NCBI GenBank assembly: GCA_023399295.1
Contig: JAEWQF010000006.1
Location: 1 to 48,917 of the forward strand
Direction of reading: 5' to 3'
Origin: Bacteroidota bacterium
Lineage (GTDB): Bacteria; Bacteroidota; Bacteroidia; Bacteroidales; Dysgonomonadaceae
DNA: 48,917 nucleotides
Shown: positions 8,704 through 16,401 of the stretch, one piece after another
Layout of the letters: each line of letters starts with the position of its first letter
Position numbering within the stretch: position 1 is the first letter of the stretch
Program-made: the position numbers and the translations under genes
Notes under the pieces: model-generated
The model's database searches: none
Told to the model about the DNA's origin: nothing
The model's input: only the letters and a program-made list of their open reading frames with translations

Positions 8704-8840
8704 TTGTTGTTCTTAATAATTAACAGTTTGTAATTCATGTCAGATAAGCTTGTTTGATGCAATGGGCATCGAACAGGTCAGTATAAAAGGTAAAATTACA
8801 CTTTTCATTTATTATTACCAAATTTCATGCATTCAACAAA

Positions 8841-8871
8841 AAACAGCAGTCACAAATAGCGGCTGCTGTTT
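8841..8871 (-). terminator. Intrinsic terminator of the DUF349 gene
   Basis: Stem AAACAGCAG (8841-8849) / CTGCTGTTT (8863-8871) with a 13-base loop. On the minus strand it is followed by T-rich sequence, 30-60 bases past the DUF349 stop. The hairpin is flanked by two copies of TTTCATGCAT (8823-8832 and 8877-8886). Confidence 0.75.
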
Positions 8872-8899
8872 TCATATTTCATGCATGGCGAGAGACCTT

Positions 8900-10990
8900 T
8901 TACAACTCCTTGTCGAGGGCATCGATTTTTTTTACGATCAGCTGCAGTTCAGCCTTGATGCGCTCAACCTTCTGATTCATGTCATCGATGAGGTGGTTGC
9001 CTTTCTTGGATGATACGGAGAGAAAACCAATGTTGTTCTCATAGGTCTGCAACTCATTCTTCATCCGGTCGAACTGCCGCATCAGTTTCTCCCGTTCCCG
9101 CAACAGCTGGCTCTTCGCATTGCCCGAACGACTCATGTCAGCGATATTCGTTTTGAAACTTTCCAGCTTCCGCTCAGCCTTGTCGATGTTGAGCCGGTCG
9201 AACTGCGCCTCTGAGGCATCGTAAAACTCGCGGTAGACACGGTCTTTCAACTTGTATGGCACATGACCGATGGCGTACCACTCATCCATCAGACCACGCA
9301 GTGTGTCGAGCGCCTCCTGGGAGTCGAGTGAAGGATCGAGCTGACTGATCTGCTCCACGATCTGCTTCTTGGCTTCCAGGTTTCTGGATTCCTCGTCATA
9401 TTGTGAAGAGGTGTGTATTTTTTTCTGTTCGAAGAAATAATCGCAGGCAGTGATAAACCGTTTCCAGATTGAATCGACATACTTGTGCGGGACAATCCCA
9501 ATGTTCTTCCACTCTTTCTGGATTTCAATCATCACCTGGGTTGTACCCTTCCAGTCCTGGCTTTCTTTAATCTCCTCTGCACGTTCACAGAGTGCGATTT
9601 TCTTGCGAAGGTTCTCCTCCATCTCGTTGCGGAGTGATTTGTAGAAATCATTCTTCGACCGGAAAAAGAAATCGCAGGCAGCACGATACCGTTTATAAAT
9701 TTTGGTGTTCCATTTACGGGGCACAAACCCGATCTGACGCCACTGTGTCTGTACCTCCAGCACCTCCTTCACCTGGTTGTTCCAATCCCTGATTGTTTTA
9801 ATCTGGCTGTAATCGATTGCCTCCAGTTTTTCACACAATGCGGTCTTCAGCTCGAGATTCTCATCTTCTTTTCCTCTAAGAGCCTCAAAATGTGACTGGT
9901 ATTTCTTGTTGATGCTAGCCGATGCTTCCTTGAAACGGCTCCAGATATCTTCTCTATCCTTCCTGGATACAGGGCCGATCTCACGCCATTCCTGGTGAAG
10001 ATTCTGCAACTGATGGAAGGCAGATACTACATCCTGATCCTCATCAAGTCGCTCAGCGGCTTCGCAGAGCTCGACTTTCAGCTCCAGGTTCTTCTTAAAG
10101 TCATATTCTCTGAATTCGTTGTTGATCCGTACCAGGTCATAAAAAATCTCAACGTAGTGTTGGTATGATTTCCATAACTCATTCACTCGTGCCTGCGGAA
10201 TCAGTCTGATTTCGTTCCACTCCTGCTGGAGCAATTTGAACTCCTGGTAAACCTTGTTGAAATCTTCCTGCCCCTGGTTCTGGGTCAACAATTTTACCTG
10301 CTCGATGATAGCCAGTTTCCTGGCCACATTCTTTTCTTTCACAGCTTCCTCCTGGGCGAGTATGGAAGCACGTTTCTCTCTGATCTTCAGCAACAGTTCC
10401 TTGCCTTCGGTGTAGAGCGGCGGTTCATTGGCTACAAAATCGATCTCTTCACCTCCTGAAGCAAGGAAAGATTGCTTTTGTCCCTCAATCTCATTGCGCA
10501 AAGAACGGTAGAATTGATTTTTATACTCATCGATCTCTTTTCTTTGTGGACGCTCATCATCCAGCAATTCCCTCAGTTTCTGTACTATCGCGTCAATTGT
10601 GAGCAGTGTTGTGGTAGCGTCGTCCGTGTCCGACTCCTCATCACCCTGCTCATCACTGGTCTCTTCCGTCTCATCAGCCTGTCCATCCTCAAGATGGTAA
10701 TCAATCTTCTTATCCTGCTCCTCTTCCTGGTCACCAGTCACATTCGACGCAGCAGGCTCTTCAATTGTGACCGCTACATCTTCCTTGATGGATTCTTCAA
10801 CTCCTTCGACCGGTTGATCGGCTATCGAAGTCTCGTCGGGAATTTCGGATTGAACCGCATCCTGAACCTGTATCGCTTGAGGGGTATCTACCACAGACTC
10901 AATTTCCGGCACGTCAGTCTCCGGCTGCATCTCTTTGTTTTCAGTATCGATGGTTAATTTTTTCTCATCAAGATTGTTATTCGTATTCAT
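8900..10990 (-). CDS. DUF349 repeat protein with long acidic N-terminus
   Basis: 696 residues, predicted cytosolic. Residues ~1-125 are strongly acidic and low in complexity (runs of E, D, Q, T), with no hydrophobic segment. The rest is helical and carries about five DUF349 units, each with the hallmark W-x-x-I/IG-x-V/P...W/Y-x-x-F/Y...: EWNEIRLIPQARVNELWKSY (~256), EWREIGPVSRKDREDIWSRF, QWRQIGFVPRKWNTKIYKRY, EWKNIGIVPHKYVDSIWKRF and EWYAIGHVPYKLKDRVYREF (~585). A coiled-coil tail follows (QLLREREKLMRQFDRMKNEL...). DUF349 proteins are widespread in Bacteroidetes; the function is not established. The gene stands alone with its own terminator; no clear TAnnTTTG box was found upstream. Confidence 0.9.
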   Translation of the reverse strand: MNTNNNLDEKKLTIDTENKEMQPETDVPEIESVVDTPQAIQVQDAVQSEIPDETSIADQPVEGVEESIKEDVAVTIEEPAASNVTGDQEEEQDKKIDYHLEDGQADETEETSDEQGDEESDTDDATTTLLTIDAIVQKLRELLDDERPQRKEIDEYKNQFYRSLRNEIEGQKQSFLASGGEEIDFVANEPPLYTEGKELLLKIREKRASILAQEEAVKEKNVARKLAIIEQVKLLTQNQGQEDFNKVYQEFKLLQQEWNEIRLIPQARVNELWKSYQHYVEIFYDLVRINNEFREYDFKKNLELKVELCEAAERLDEDQDVVSAFHQLQNLHQEWREIGPVSRKDREDIWSRFKEASASINKKYQSHFEALRGKEDENLELKTALCEKLEAIDYSQIKTIRDWNNQVKEVLEVQTQWRQIGFVPRKWNTKIYKRYRAACDFFFRSKNDFYKSLRNEMEENLRKKIALCERAEEIKESQDWKGTTQVMIEIQKEWKNIGIVPHKYVDSIWKRFITACDYFFEQKKIHTSSQYDEESRNLEAKKQIVEQISQLDPSLDSQEALDTLRGLMDEWYAIGHVPYKLKDRVYREFYDASEAQFDRLNIDKAERKLESFKTNIADMSRSGNAKSQLLREREKLMRQFDRMKNELQTYENNIGFLSVSSKKGNHLIDDMNQKVERIKAELQLIVKKIDALDKEL

Positions 10991-11244
10991 CAGTAGTCCC
11001 TTCGTTTTACCCCATACAGTTGAATGGGATGTTGCTGTTCAATTTTTTATAATTTTAATAGACGGTAGCAGTTTTTACCGACCACTTTGTTTCACAATTA
11101 CTGCAAATTAACGCAATATTTTTGGGAAAACATCTGTTTTCTTGATTTATTTTTAACTGGTTGAAGCCAGTGGCAGTTCTGTTAACATTCCGTAAAGTGA
11201 AATATGGTTCTTGCAGGCAGGAGGAACGGACACAAGAAAAGAAA

Positions 11245-11271
11245 TCCCCGCAAGCATTCATCTTGCGGGGA
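11245..11271 (-). terminator. Intrinsic terminator after der
   Basis: Perfect 10-bp stem TCCCCGCAAG / CTTGCGGGGA with a 7-base loop, 16 bases past the der stop, followed on the minus strand by TTTCTTTTCTTG. It ends the DUF177-rpmF-fabH-era-der run. The remaining ~220 bases up to the DUF349 start hold no gene or other clear element. Confidence 0.85.
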
Positions 11272-11286
11272 ATCTGATGTGTCACT

Positions 11287-12600
11287 CTATTTTTCCCTGA
11301 AAAATATGTTGATGGGCGTGCCAGAGAAATCCCAGTTTTCACGCATCCTATTCTCGATGAACCGTTTATAGGGTTCTTTGACCCATTGTGGCAGGTTGCA
11401 GAAAAAGACAAATGAGGGTACTTGCGTATTGGGAAGTTGGGTGATGTACTTCACCTTGATGTATTTCCCCTTGTTTGCCGGAGGAGGTGTTCGTGCGATG
11501 ATGGGCAACAATACCTCATTGAGCTTACTGGTGGGCACCTTTCTTTTTTTGTTCACATAAACTTGCTTGGCCAGGTCCATCACTTTCAGAATACGTTGCT
11601 TTGTAAGAGCCGAACCAAAAATGAGGGGGAAGTCGGTAAAGGGTGCCAGCCGCTGACGAATGGCATTTTCAAAGGTCTTGATCACAATGTTGTCTTTTTC
11701 TTCCACCAGATCCCACTTGTTGACAAAGACCACCAGACCCTTTCGGTTCTTCTGTATCAGTGAGAAGATATTGAGGTCCTGACTTTCAATACCACGGGTG
11801 GCATCGAGCATCAGGATACAGACATCGGCATTCTCGATCACACGGATAGAACGGATCACCGAAAAGTATTCAAGATCTTCGTTCACCTTGCCCCGCTTCC
11901 TTATCCCGGCAGTATCGACAAGATAAAAATCCATTCCGAACTGATCGTAACGCATGTAGATGGAATCACGGGTGGTGCCGGCAATGTCGGTGACGATGCT
12001 CCGCTCCTCACCCAACAGGGCATTGATAATGGACGACTTGCCGGCATTTGGGCGTCCCACCACGGCAAAGCGTGGTACATCATCGAGCACCTCTTCCTCC
12101 TGATTGCCACTAAAAAGGGTGAGGATATGGTCGAGGAGGTCACCCGTACCGGAGCCGTTAATTGCCGAGACGGAGAAAGGATCACCCAGTCCCAGGCTAT
12201 AAAACTCGGCTGTCTGGTGTCCGAGGTTGAAGTTATCTGATTTGTTGGAGATCACGACCACCGGCTTGCCGGAGCGTCGCAACATATGGGCGACGCTGGT
12301 GTCAAGATCAGTCAACCCATTCATCACATCCACCACAAAAAGTATCACATCCGCTTCGTCCATTGCGATGCGTACCTGTTTGTTGATCTCATCCTCCATT
12401 ACATCATCGGAGTTGACCACCCAACCACCGGTGTCTACCAGTGAAAACTCCTGCCCGTTCCAGTTCACCTTGCCATACTGACGGTCACGGGTGGTGCCGG
12501 CAGTCTCTGTCACAATGGCTTGACGGGTTTGTGTCAATCGGTTGAAAAGGGTGGATTTTCCCACATTGGGACGTCCCACAATTGCTACTAGGTTTTGCAT
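11287..12600 (-). CDS. der: Ribosome biogenesis GTPase Der (EngA)
   Basis: 437 residues with two tandem GTPase domains, the defining feature of Der. First domain: VGRPNVGKSTLFNRL (Walker A, ~8-16), DTGGW, and NKSD (~120). Second domain from ~175: VGRPNAGKSSIINALLGEERS, DTAGI and NKWDL. The C-terminal KH-like domain (from ~350) ends in PSFVFFCNLPQWVKEPYKRFIENRMR. It acts in 50S subunit maturation. It lies 48 bases downstream of era and is the last gene of the cluster, followed by a strong terminator. Confidence 0.98.
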   Translation of the reverse strand: MQNLVAIVGRPNVGKSTLFNRLTQTRQAIVTETAGTTRDRQYGKVNWNGQEFSLVDTGGWVVNSDDVMEDEINKQVRIAMDEADVILFVVDVMNGLTDLDTSVAHMLRRSGKPVVVISNKSDNFNLGHQTAEFYSLGLGDPFSVSAINGSGTGDLLDHILTLFSGNQEEEVLDDVPRFAVVGRPNAGKSSIINALLGEERSIVTDIAGTTRDSIYMRYDQFGMDFYLVDTAGIRKRGKVNEDLEYFSVIRSIRVIENADVCILMLDATRGIESQDLNIFSLIQKNRKGLVVFVNKWDLVEEKDNIVIKTFENAIRQRLAPFTDFPLIFGSALTKQRILKVMDLAKQVYVNKKRKVPTSKLNEVLLPIIARTPPPANKGKYIKVKYITQLPNTQVPSFVFFCNLPQWVKEPYKRFIENRMRENWDFSGTPINIFFREK

Positions 12601-12648
12601 ACTTTTTTAAATTGAGGATGTGATGGTTTGAAAATTCGCCAATCCTTG

Positions 12649-13542
12649 TTAGTCCAGCTTGTAACCGAAGGTGCGAAGCAGGTTGTCACGATTGCGCCAA
12701 TCCTTCTCCACCTTCACATAGAGCTGGAGATAGATTTTTTTGTCGAAGAAACGTTCGATATCCTTGCGGGCCATGGTACCCAGTTTCTTCAGTGATTCAC
12801 CCTTGTGGCCGATGACGATTCCCTTTTGGGTATCGCGCTCCACCAGGATGATTGCCCTGATGCGAATGATCTCTTTCTCTTCCAGAAACTCCTCCACAAT
12901 GGCTTCGATGGCATAGGGCACCTCTTTCTGGTAGAGCAGGAGCGCTTTTTCACGGATGATCTCCGCCACGAAAAAACGGGCCGGCTTATCAGTCAGCGCA
13001 TCCTTCTCAAAATAGGGAGGAGACTCGGGCAGGAGTTCCAGAATCCGTTTTTGTACCACATCCACACTGAAGTTGTTCAATGCAGAGATGGGATAGATCA
13101 CCGCCCTGGGCAGGAGCACCTGCCAGCGCAACACCAGTTGTTCCAGCTCCTCCTGTGTGGTCTGATCAATCTTGTTGATCAGCAACAGCAAGGGCAAATC
13201 AAGTTGTTGAACCTTTGCAAGAAAAAGATCATTCTTGTCTACCGTCTCCACCACGTCAGTCACGTAAAGCAGTACATCCGCATCTTGTAGGGCTGAGAGT
13301 GAAAAGGTGAGCATCTGTTCCTGCAGCTTGTAATTGGGACGCAGCACACCGGGTGTATCGGAATAGACCACCTGATAATCGGGTGTATTCACGATTCCGA
13401 TGATCCGGTGGCGCGTTGTCTGTGCTTTGGCCGTGATGATCGAGATCTTCTCTCCCACCAGTCGGTTCATCAGGGTTGATTTCCCTACATTGGGGTTGCC
13501 CACGATGTTGACAAACCCGGAACGATGCTTCTTCTGTTCCAT
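12649..13542 (-). CDS. era: GTPase Era
   Basis: 297 residues. GTPase domain at the N-terminus: VGNPNVGKSTLMNRLVG (Walker A), SDTPGV (G3), NKID (G4), SAL (G5). The C-terminal KH domain IVIGHKGESLKKLGTMARKDIERFF is followed by KDWRNRDNLLRTFGY. Era binds 16S rRNA and assists 30S assembly. The frame stays open upstream to 13683, but that stretch is read in another frame as the C-terminus of FabH; the ATG at 13542 (MEQKKHRSGF) gives the family's normal N-terminus and starts two bases after the fabH stop, which points to translational coupling. Confidence 0.97.
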   Translation of the reverse strand: MEQKKHRSGFVNIVGNPNVGKSTLMNRLVGEKISIITAKAQTTRHRIIGIVNTPDYQVVYSDTPGVLRPNYKLQEQMLTFSLSALQDADVLLYVTDVVETVDKNDLFLAKVQQLDLPLLLLINKIDQTTQEELEQLVLRWQVLLPRAVIYPISALNNFSVDVVQKRILELLPESPPYFEKDALTDKPARFFVAEIIREKALLLYQKEVPYAIEAIVEEFLEEKEIIRIRAIILVERDTQKGIVIGHKGESLKKLGTMARKDIERFFDKKIYLQLYVKVEKDWRNRDNLLRTFGYKLD

Positions 13543-13544
13543 CG

Positions 13545-14567
13545 TCAACTGTTCTTTTCTACTGCTTCTGACCCGTCGTACCCCCATTTCAGGTAAACAC
13601 TCCCCCAGGAGAAGCCGGCACCAAAAGCGGTCAGTATGATGTTGTCGCCTTTGCGCAGCTGCGGTTCCCACTCCCAGAGGCATAGTGGAATTGTACCGGC
13701 ACTGGTATTGCCATACCGTTCGATGTTGACCATCACCTTGTCACGTGCCACACCTGTGCGCTCCACGGTGGCATCGATGATACGCAGATTGGCCTGGTGT
13801 GGTACCAGCCAGTCCACATCGGCAGCTGTCAGATTGTTTCGTTGCATGATGCTTTCCGATACCTCGGCCATCCTTGAAACGGCATACTTGAAGACCACCT
13901 TTCCCTCCTGGTAGACCGTATGTTCGTTCCTGTCGACGGTCTCATTACTGGCAGGGTACTTACTTCCGCCAGCCTTCATCTGCAGGGGTTGATAACCCAC
14001 CCCATCGGTGTGCAGTTCAGCGTCGATGATGCCAAGATCCTCACCGGTAGGTTCTATCAGCACCGCCCCGGCAGCATCACCAAAGAGGGGACAGGTGGTG
14101 CGGTCGCTGTAATTGGTGATCGTCGACATCTTGTCGCCAGCCAGCAGGATGATCTTCTTGTATTTTCCGGTCTTTATCAGCCCGTTGCAGATCTCAAGTC
14201 CATATACAAAACCGGAACAGGCCACTTCCATATCGAAGCAAAAGGCGTTCTTGATGTTGTTGTGCTCTGCTACGATTGATGCGGCAGAAGGGAAGATGTG
14301 GTCGGGCGTGGAGGTGGCGAAGACCACCGCATCCACCTCCTGGGGAAGAGTCGCTGTTTTCTTGAGCAGATCAGCCACCGCTTTGCTGCCCAGCACAGAG
14401 ATTCCCTGATGCTTCCCTTTCAGTATCCGTCGTTCTTTGATTCCTACACGGGTCATGATCCATTCATCGGTGGTGTCAACCATCCTGGAAATCTCCTCAT
14501 TGGTGAGAATGTAATCCGGCAGACTTGCAGCGATACCAGTGATTACAGCATTCAATTGTCTCATCAT
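13545..14567 (-). CDS. fabH: Beta-ketoacyl-ACP synthase III
   Basis: 340 residues. It condenses acetyl-CoA (or branched acyl-CoA) with malonyl-ACP to start fatty acid synthesis. The catalytic triad is complete: Cys117 (MEVACSGFVYG), His257 (VPHQANLRI) and Asn287 (ERYGNTSAGTIPL). Other landmarks: TTDEWIMTRVGIKERR near residue 33 and the C-terminal FGAGFSWGSVYLKW. A 13-residue tail (YDGSEAVEKNS region) extends past the usual end. A hairpin terminator/attenuator lies between rpmF and fabH, so fabH expression may be reduced relative to rpmF or have its own promoter. plsX, which sits here in many bacteria, is absent. Confidence 0.97.
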   Translation of the reverse strand: MMRQLNAVITGIAASLPDYILTNEEISRMVDTTDEWIMTRVGIKERRILKGKHQGISVLGSKAVADLLKKTATLPQEVDAVVFATSTPDHIFPSAASIVAEHNNIKNAFCFDMEVACSGFVYGLEICNGLIKTGKYKKIILLAGDKMSTITNYSDRTTCPLFGDAAGAVLIEPTGEDLGIIDAELHTDGVGYQPLQMKAGGSKYPASNETVDRNEHTVYQEGKVVFKYAVSRMAEVSESIMQRNNLTAADVDWLVPHQANLRIIDATVERTGVARDKVMVNIERYGNTSAGTIPLCLWEWEPQLRKGDNIILTAFGAGFSWGSVYLKWGYDGSEAVEKNS

Positions 14568-14591
14568 TGTTCAAATAGGGGTTGCCTGAAT

Positions 14592-14632
14592 AAAAAACCC
14601 TGAAAAACGATCAGGTTGTTTCAGGGTTTTTT
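14592..14632 (-). terminator. Terminator or attenuator between rpmF and fabH
   Basis: Perfect 14-bp stem AAAAAACCCTGAAA / TTTCAGGGTTTTTT with a 13-base loop; on the minus strand the stem ends in a run of six T. It lies 20 bases past the rpmF stop and 24 bases before fabH, inside a run of same-strand genes, so it may act as a partial terminator that separates ribosomal-protein output from fabH-era-der. Confidence 0.85.
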
Positions 14633-14652
14633 CATCTTTCACTAAGAGTTCC

Positions 14653-14838
14653 TTATGCTGTCACCTCTTTTTCAATTGCCAGCTTGCCTCTGTAGTAGCC
14701 GCAATCACCACAGACGGTGTGATAGATGTGCCATGCACCACAGTTGGGGCAGATAGCCATGGTGGGCAACTTTGCATGATCATGAGCCCTTCTTTTACCT
14801 TGTCTTGCAGAAGACTGTCTTCTTTTAGGATGTGCCAT
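14653..14838 (-). CDS. rpmF: 50S ribosomal protein L32
   Basis: 61 residues, normal length. The basic N-terminus MAHPKRRQSSARQGKRRAHD is typical of L32, followed by a zinc ribbon with two CxxC pairs (Cys30/Cys33 and Cys43/Cys46: ICPNCGAWH...VCGDCGYYRGK), so this is the zinc-binding form. It follows the DUF177 gene by 30 bases, the near-universal yceD-rpmF pairing. Confidence 0.98.
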   Translation of the reverse strand: MAHPKRRQSSARQGKRRAHDHAKLPTMAICPNCGAWHIYHTVCGDCGYYRGKLAIEKEVTA

Positions 14839-14868
14839 TGTATTGTTTATTTTTACTATTTATATCAA

Positions 14869-15447
14869 TCAATTATCTTCAAAACTAAGCCCTTTCAGGG
14901 CATCCCAACGCGGGTCTGCGGATTGGGTATCCTCTTCACCTTCCAGCTCAACATCATCTGGAAGCTCTTCATCCGTTTCCTCTTCATCGGTGCTTACAGC
15001 CCTGTGTTTGCGCAACTTGGAGGAGACAGTGCGGTTGCATTCACCCGCTGGATGCACATGCTTGATCGGAATGCACAATGCGATGAATTCGTAGAGGAAC
15101 CAGGCAATGTTGATCTCACCCTCCTCTTCCGGGATGATCACGATCTCGTCGCTCTCTTCTGAATATTCCTTTCCAAACTTGACTACAAGTCGGTTTCGAG
15201 TATTCACCTCCAGATTCATGTCATCCAGACAGCGGGTACAAGGCACCTTAACCACCCCATTCAGTTCGAAATCGAACTCGAATGTTGAAGAGGTTCGCTT
15301 CACGGTCACCACTGTCTTCACATTTCCTTTCCTCACTTCTTCGCCATCAATGTCTTCGAAGAATTTCCGGTCCAGCTCATATGTATAAATATGAACGCCA
15401 AAAGAAAGGTTTTTCAGAGAAATATTGTACAAACTAAATTTTGCCAC
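14869..15447 (-). CDS. DUF177/YceD family 23S rRNA accumulation protein
   Basis: 192 residues starting with GTG at 15447 (VAKFSLYNISLKNL). The frame is open back to an ATG at 15474, but that ATG overlaps the promoter box at 15472-15479, would lie upstream of the expected transcript start, and adds nine residues not typical of the family; GAGG precedes the GTG. DUF177 landmarks: VPCTRCLDDMNLEV (CxxC) near residue 77, and FLYEFIALCIPIKHVHPAGEC near 125. The C-terminus is acidic and ends in DPRWDALKGL. In E. coli YceD is linked to 23S rRNA accumulation. First gene of the yceD-rpmF-fabH-era-der run. Confidence 0.92.
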   Translation of the reverse strand: MAKFSLYNISLKNLSFGVHIYTYELDRKFFEDIDGEEVRKGNVKTVVTVKRTSSTFEFDFELNGVVKVPCTRCLDDMNLEVNTRNRLVVKFGKEYSEESDEIVIIPEEEGEINIAWFLYEFIALCIPIKHVHPAGECNRTVSSKLRKHRAVSTDEEETDEELPDDVELEGEEDTQSADPRWDALKGLSFEDN

Positions 15448-15471
15448 GTTTTTCCTCAAAATAAAGCGGTG

Positions 15472-15479
15472 CAAAGATA
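15472..15479 (-). promoter_or_regulatory. Putative -7 box for DUF177-rpmF-fabH-era-der
   Basis: TATCTTTG on the minus strand, an exact TAnnTTTG match. Expected transcript start near 15465, giving an ~18-base leader to the GTG at 15447. This position argues against the ATG at 15474 as the start of the DUF177 gene. Confidence 0.6.
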
Positions 15480-15613
15480 GTAAAATTTTCTTTACACTGC
15501 CTGTTTTTATGATATTTATTTATCAGCGGGCAGCGGCAGCGCATACGATCTGAAAACATGTTGCAATTCTTTCTCCTCAATTTTTCCGCATACCTGATGA
15601 TCCATCCAATTGC

Positions 15614-16261
15614 TTACTCCAGTTCAAGTAATCCGAAAAACTGAGGTGTATGGAAATCGGGAACCGGTAAATCGACAGGGTTCCAGCTCAGGTAATGCGG
15701 TTCTTCCGTTTCATCTCCGCACTTGTAGAAATTAGCGTTGATCCGCTGCCCGGTTAGTGTCTCACCTGGCAAGTAACCCATGATCTCCTTCGGGATCTCC
15801 AGATAAAGCTGCCAGTCGGACAGTTGCCGGTCACCATCATAACGGGGTTGGATCGAGCTGTGACGAAGCACCTTTTTTACTTCTCGGGTAAGCCGCTGAA
15901 ACGAATCTCTCGACTCTCTACGGGCAGCCAGCAGTACACCCAACACATTCCATTCGAAATTGCGATAAACAGGCTCCTGCTCACGTTTCATAAAGAACTC
16001 CACGCAGCTGTCCTGCCACACCGGATCAAAATCCCTGGTGTGTGTCGCCCGCAATGGTTCCCCCTCCACACAATAACAGAGAAAGAGTGTGTCACCGTTG
16101 TGTGCAATATGCACTTTCACCGGCATCGTTTTAGGAAATGTCTCCGGCCAGTTCAGTTGGTCGATCGGAGCCTGTGCTCCTGAGTGAATCAAATGTGCGA
16201 TTCGTGCGGGAACAGACTGAAGTGTAGTCAGATCAACGCTTGGTATCGTCAAGCTTCGCAT
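15614..16261 (-). CDS. Carbohydrate-binding family 9-like protein
   Basis: 215 residues from the ATG at 16261 (MRSLTIPSVDL). The frame extends to 16309, but that extension covers the predicted promoter. The sequence fits the CBM9-like beta-sandwich family often found as single-domain proteins in Bacteroidetes: KVHIAHNGDTLFLCYCVEGEPLRATH, VWQDSCVEFFMKRE (~100), YRNFEWNVLGVLLAARRESR, WQLYLEIPKEIMGY, INANFYKCGDETEEPHYLSWNPVD and PDFHTPQFFGLLELE at the end. No signal peptide is visible, which is unusual for a carbohydrate binder and leaves its place of action open. Monocistronic by position; the stretch to the DUF177 promoter (15480-15613) holds nothing clear. Confidence 0.8.
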   Translation of the reverse strand: MRSLTIPSVDLTTLQSVPARIAHLIHSGAQAPIDQLNWPETFPKTMPVKVHIAHNGDTLFLCYCVEGEPLRATHTRDFDPVWQDSCVEFFMKREQEPVYRNFEWNVLGVLLAARRESRDSFQRLTREVKKVLRHSSIQPRYDGDRQLSDWQLYLEIPKEIMGYLPGETLTGQRINANFYKCGDETEEPHYLSWNPVDLPVPDFHTPQFFGLLELE

Positions 16262-16278
16262 ATTTTTTAAATTTACAT

Positions 16279-16310
16279 CAAAGGTATTGATTTCATGCCA
16301 AGTGTACAAA
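16279..16310 (-). promoter_or_regulatory. Promoter of the CBM9-like gene (-33 and -7)
   Basis: On the minus strand TTTG (16310-16307), a 20-base spacer, then TACCTTTG (16286-16279): both elements of the Bacteroidetes primary promoter at good spacing. The transcript start would fall near 16272, about 11 bases before the ATG at 16261, which decides that start over the open frame reaching 16309. Confidence 0.75.
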
Positions 16311-16332
16311 CCAATGCGAGAGAATTAAAAAA

Positions 16333-16362
16333 GCGGGGCTGTACTTAAAAGCACAGCCCCGC
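16333..16362 (-). terminator. Intrinsic terminator after the BACON/OB-fold lipoprotein gene
   Basis: Perfect 10-bp GC-rich stem GCGGGGCTGT / ACAGCCCCGC with a 10-base loop, followed on the minus strand by TTTTTT. It ends the TonB receptor-lipoprotein pair, 40 bases past the lipoprotein stop. Confidence 0.9.
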
Positions 16363-16401
16363 GTAATTGAATTTGACAGCTTGGAATCTGTCTCCGGTCA
16401 C

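Noticed and set aside
8823..8886. Direct repeat TTTCATGCAT flanking the DUF349 terminator
   Set aside because: Ten bases in an AT-rich gap, with no gene between the copies and no transposon hallmark; most likely chance.
13543..13683. Upstream in-frame extension of era
   Set aside because: This segment encodes the FabH C-terminus in another frame, and the family N-terminus begins at the ATG at 13542.
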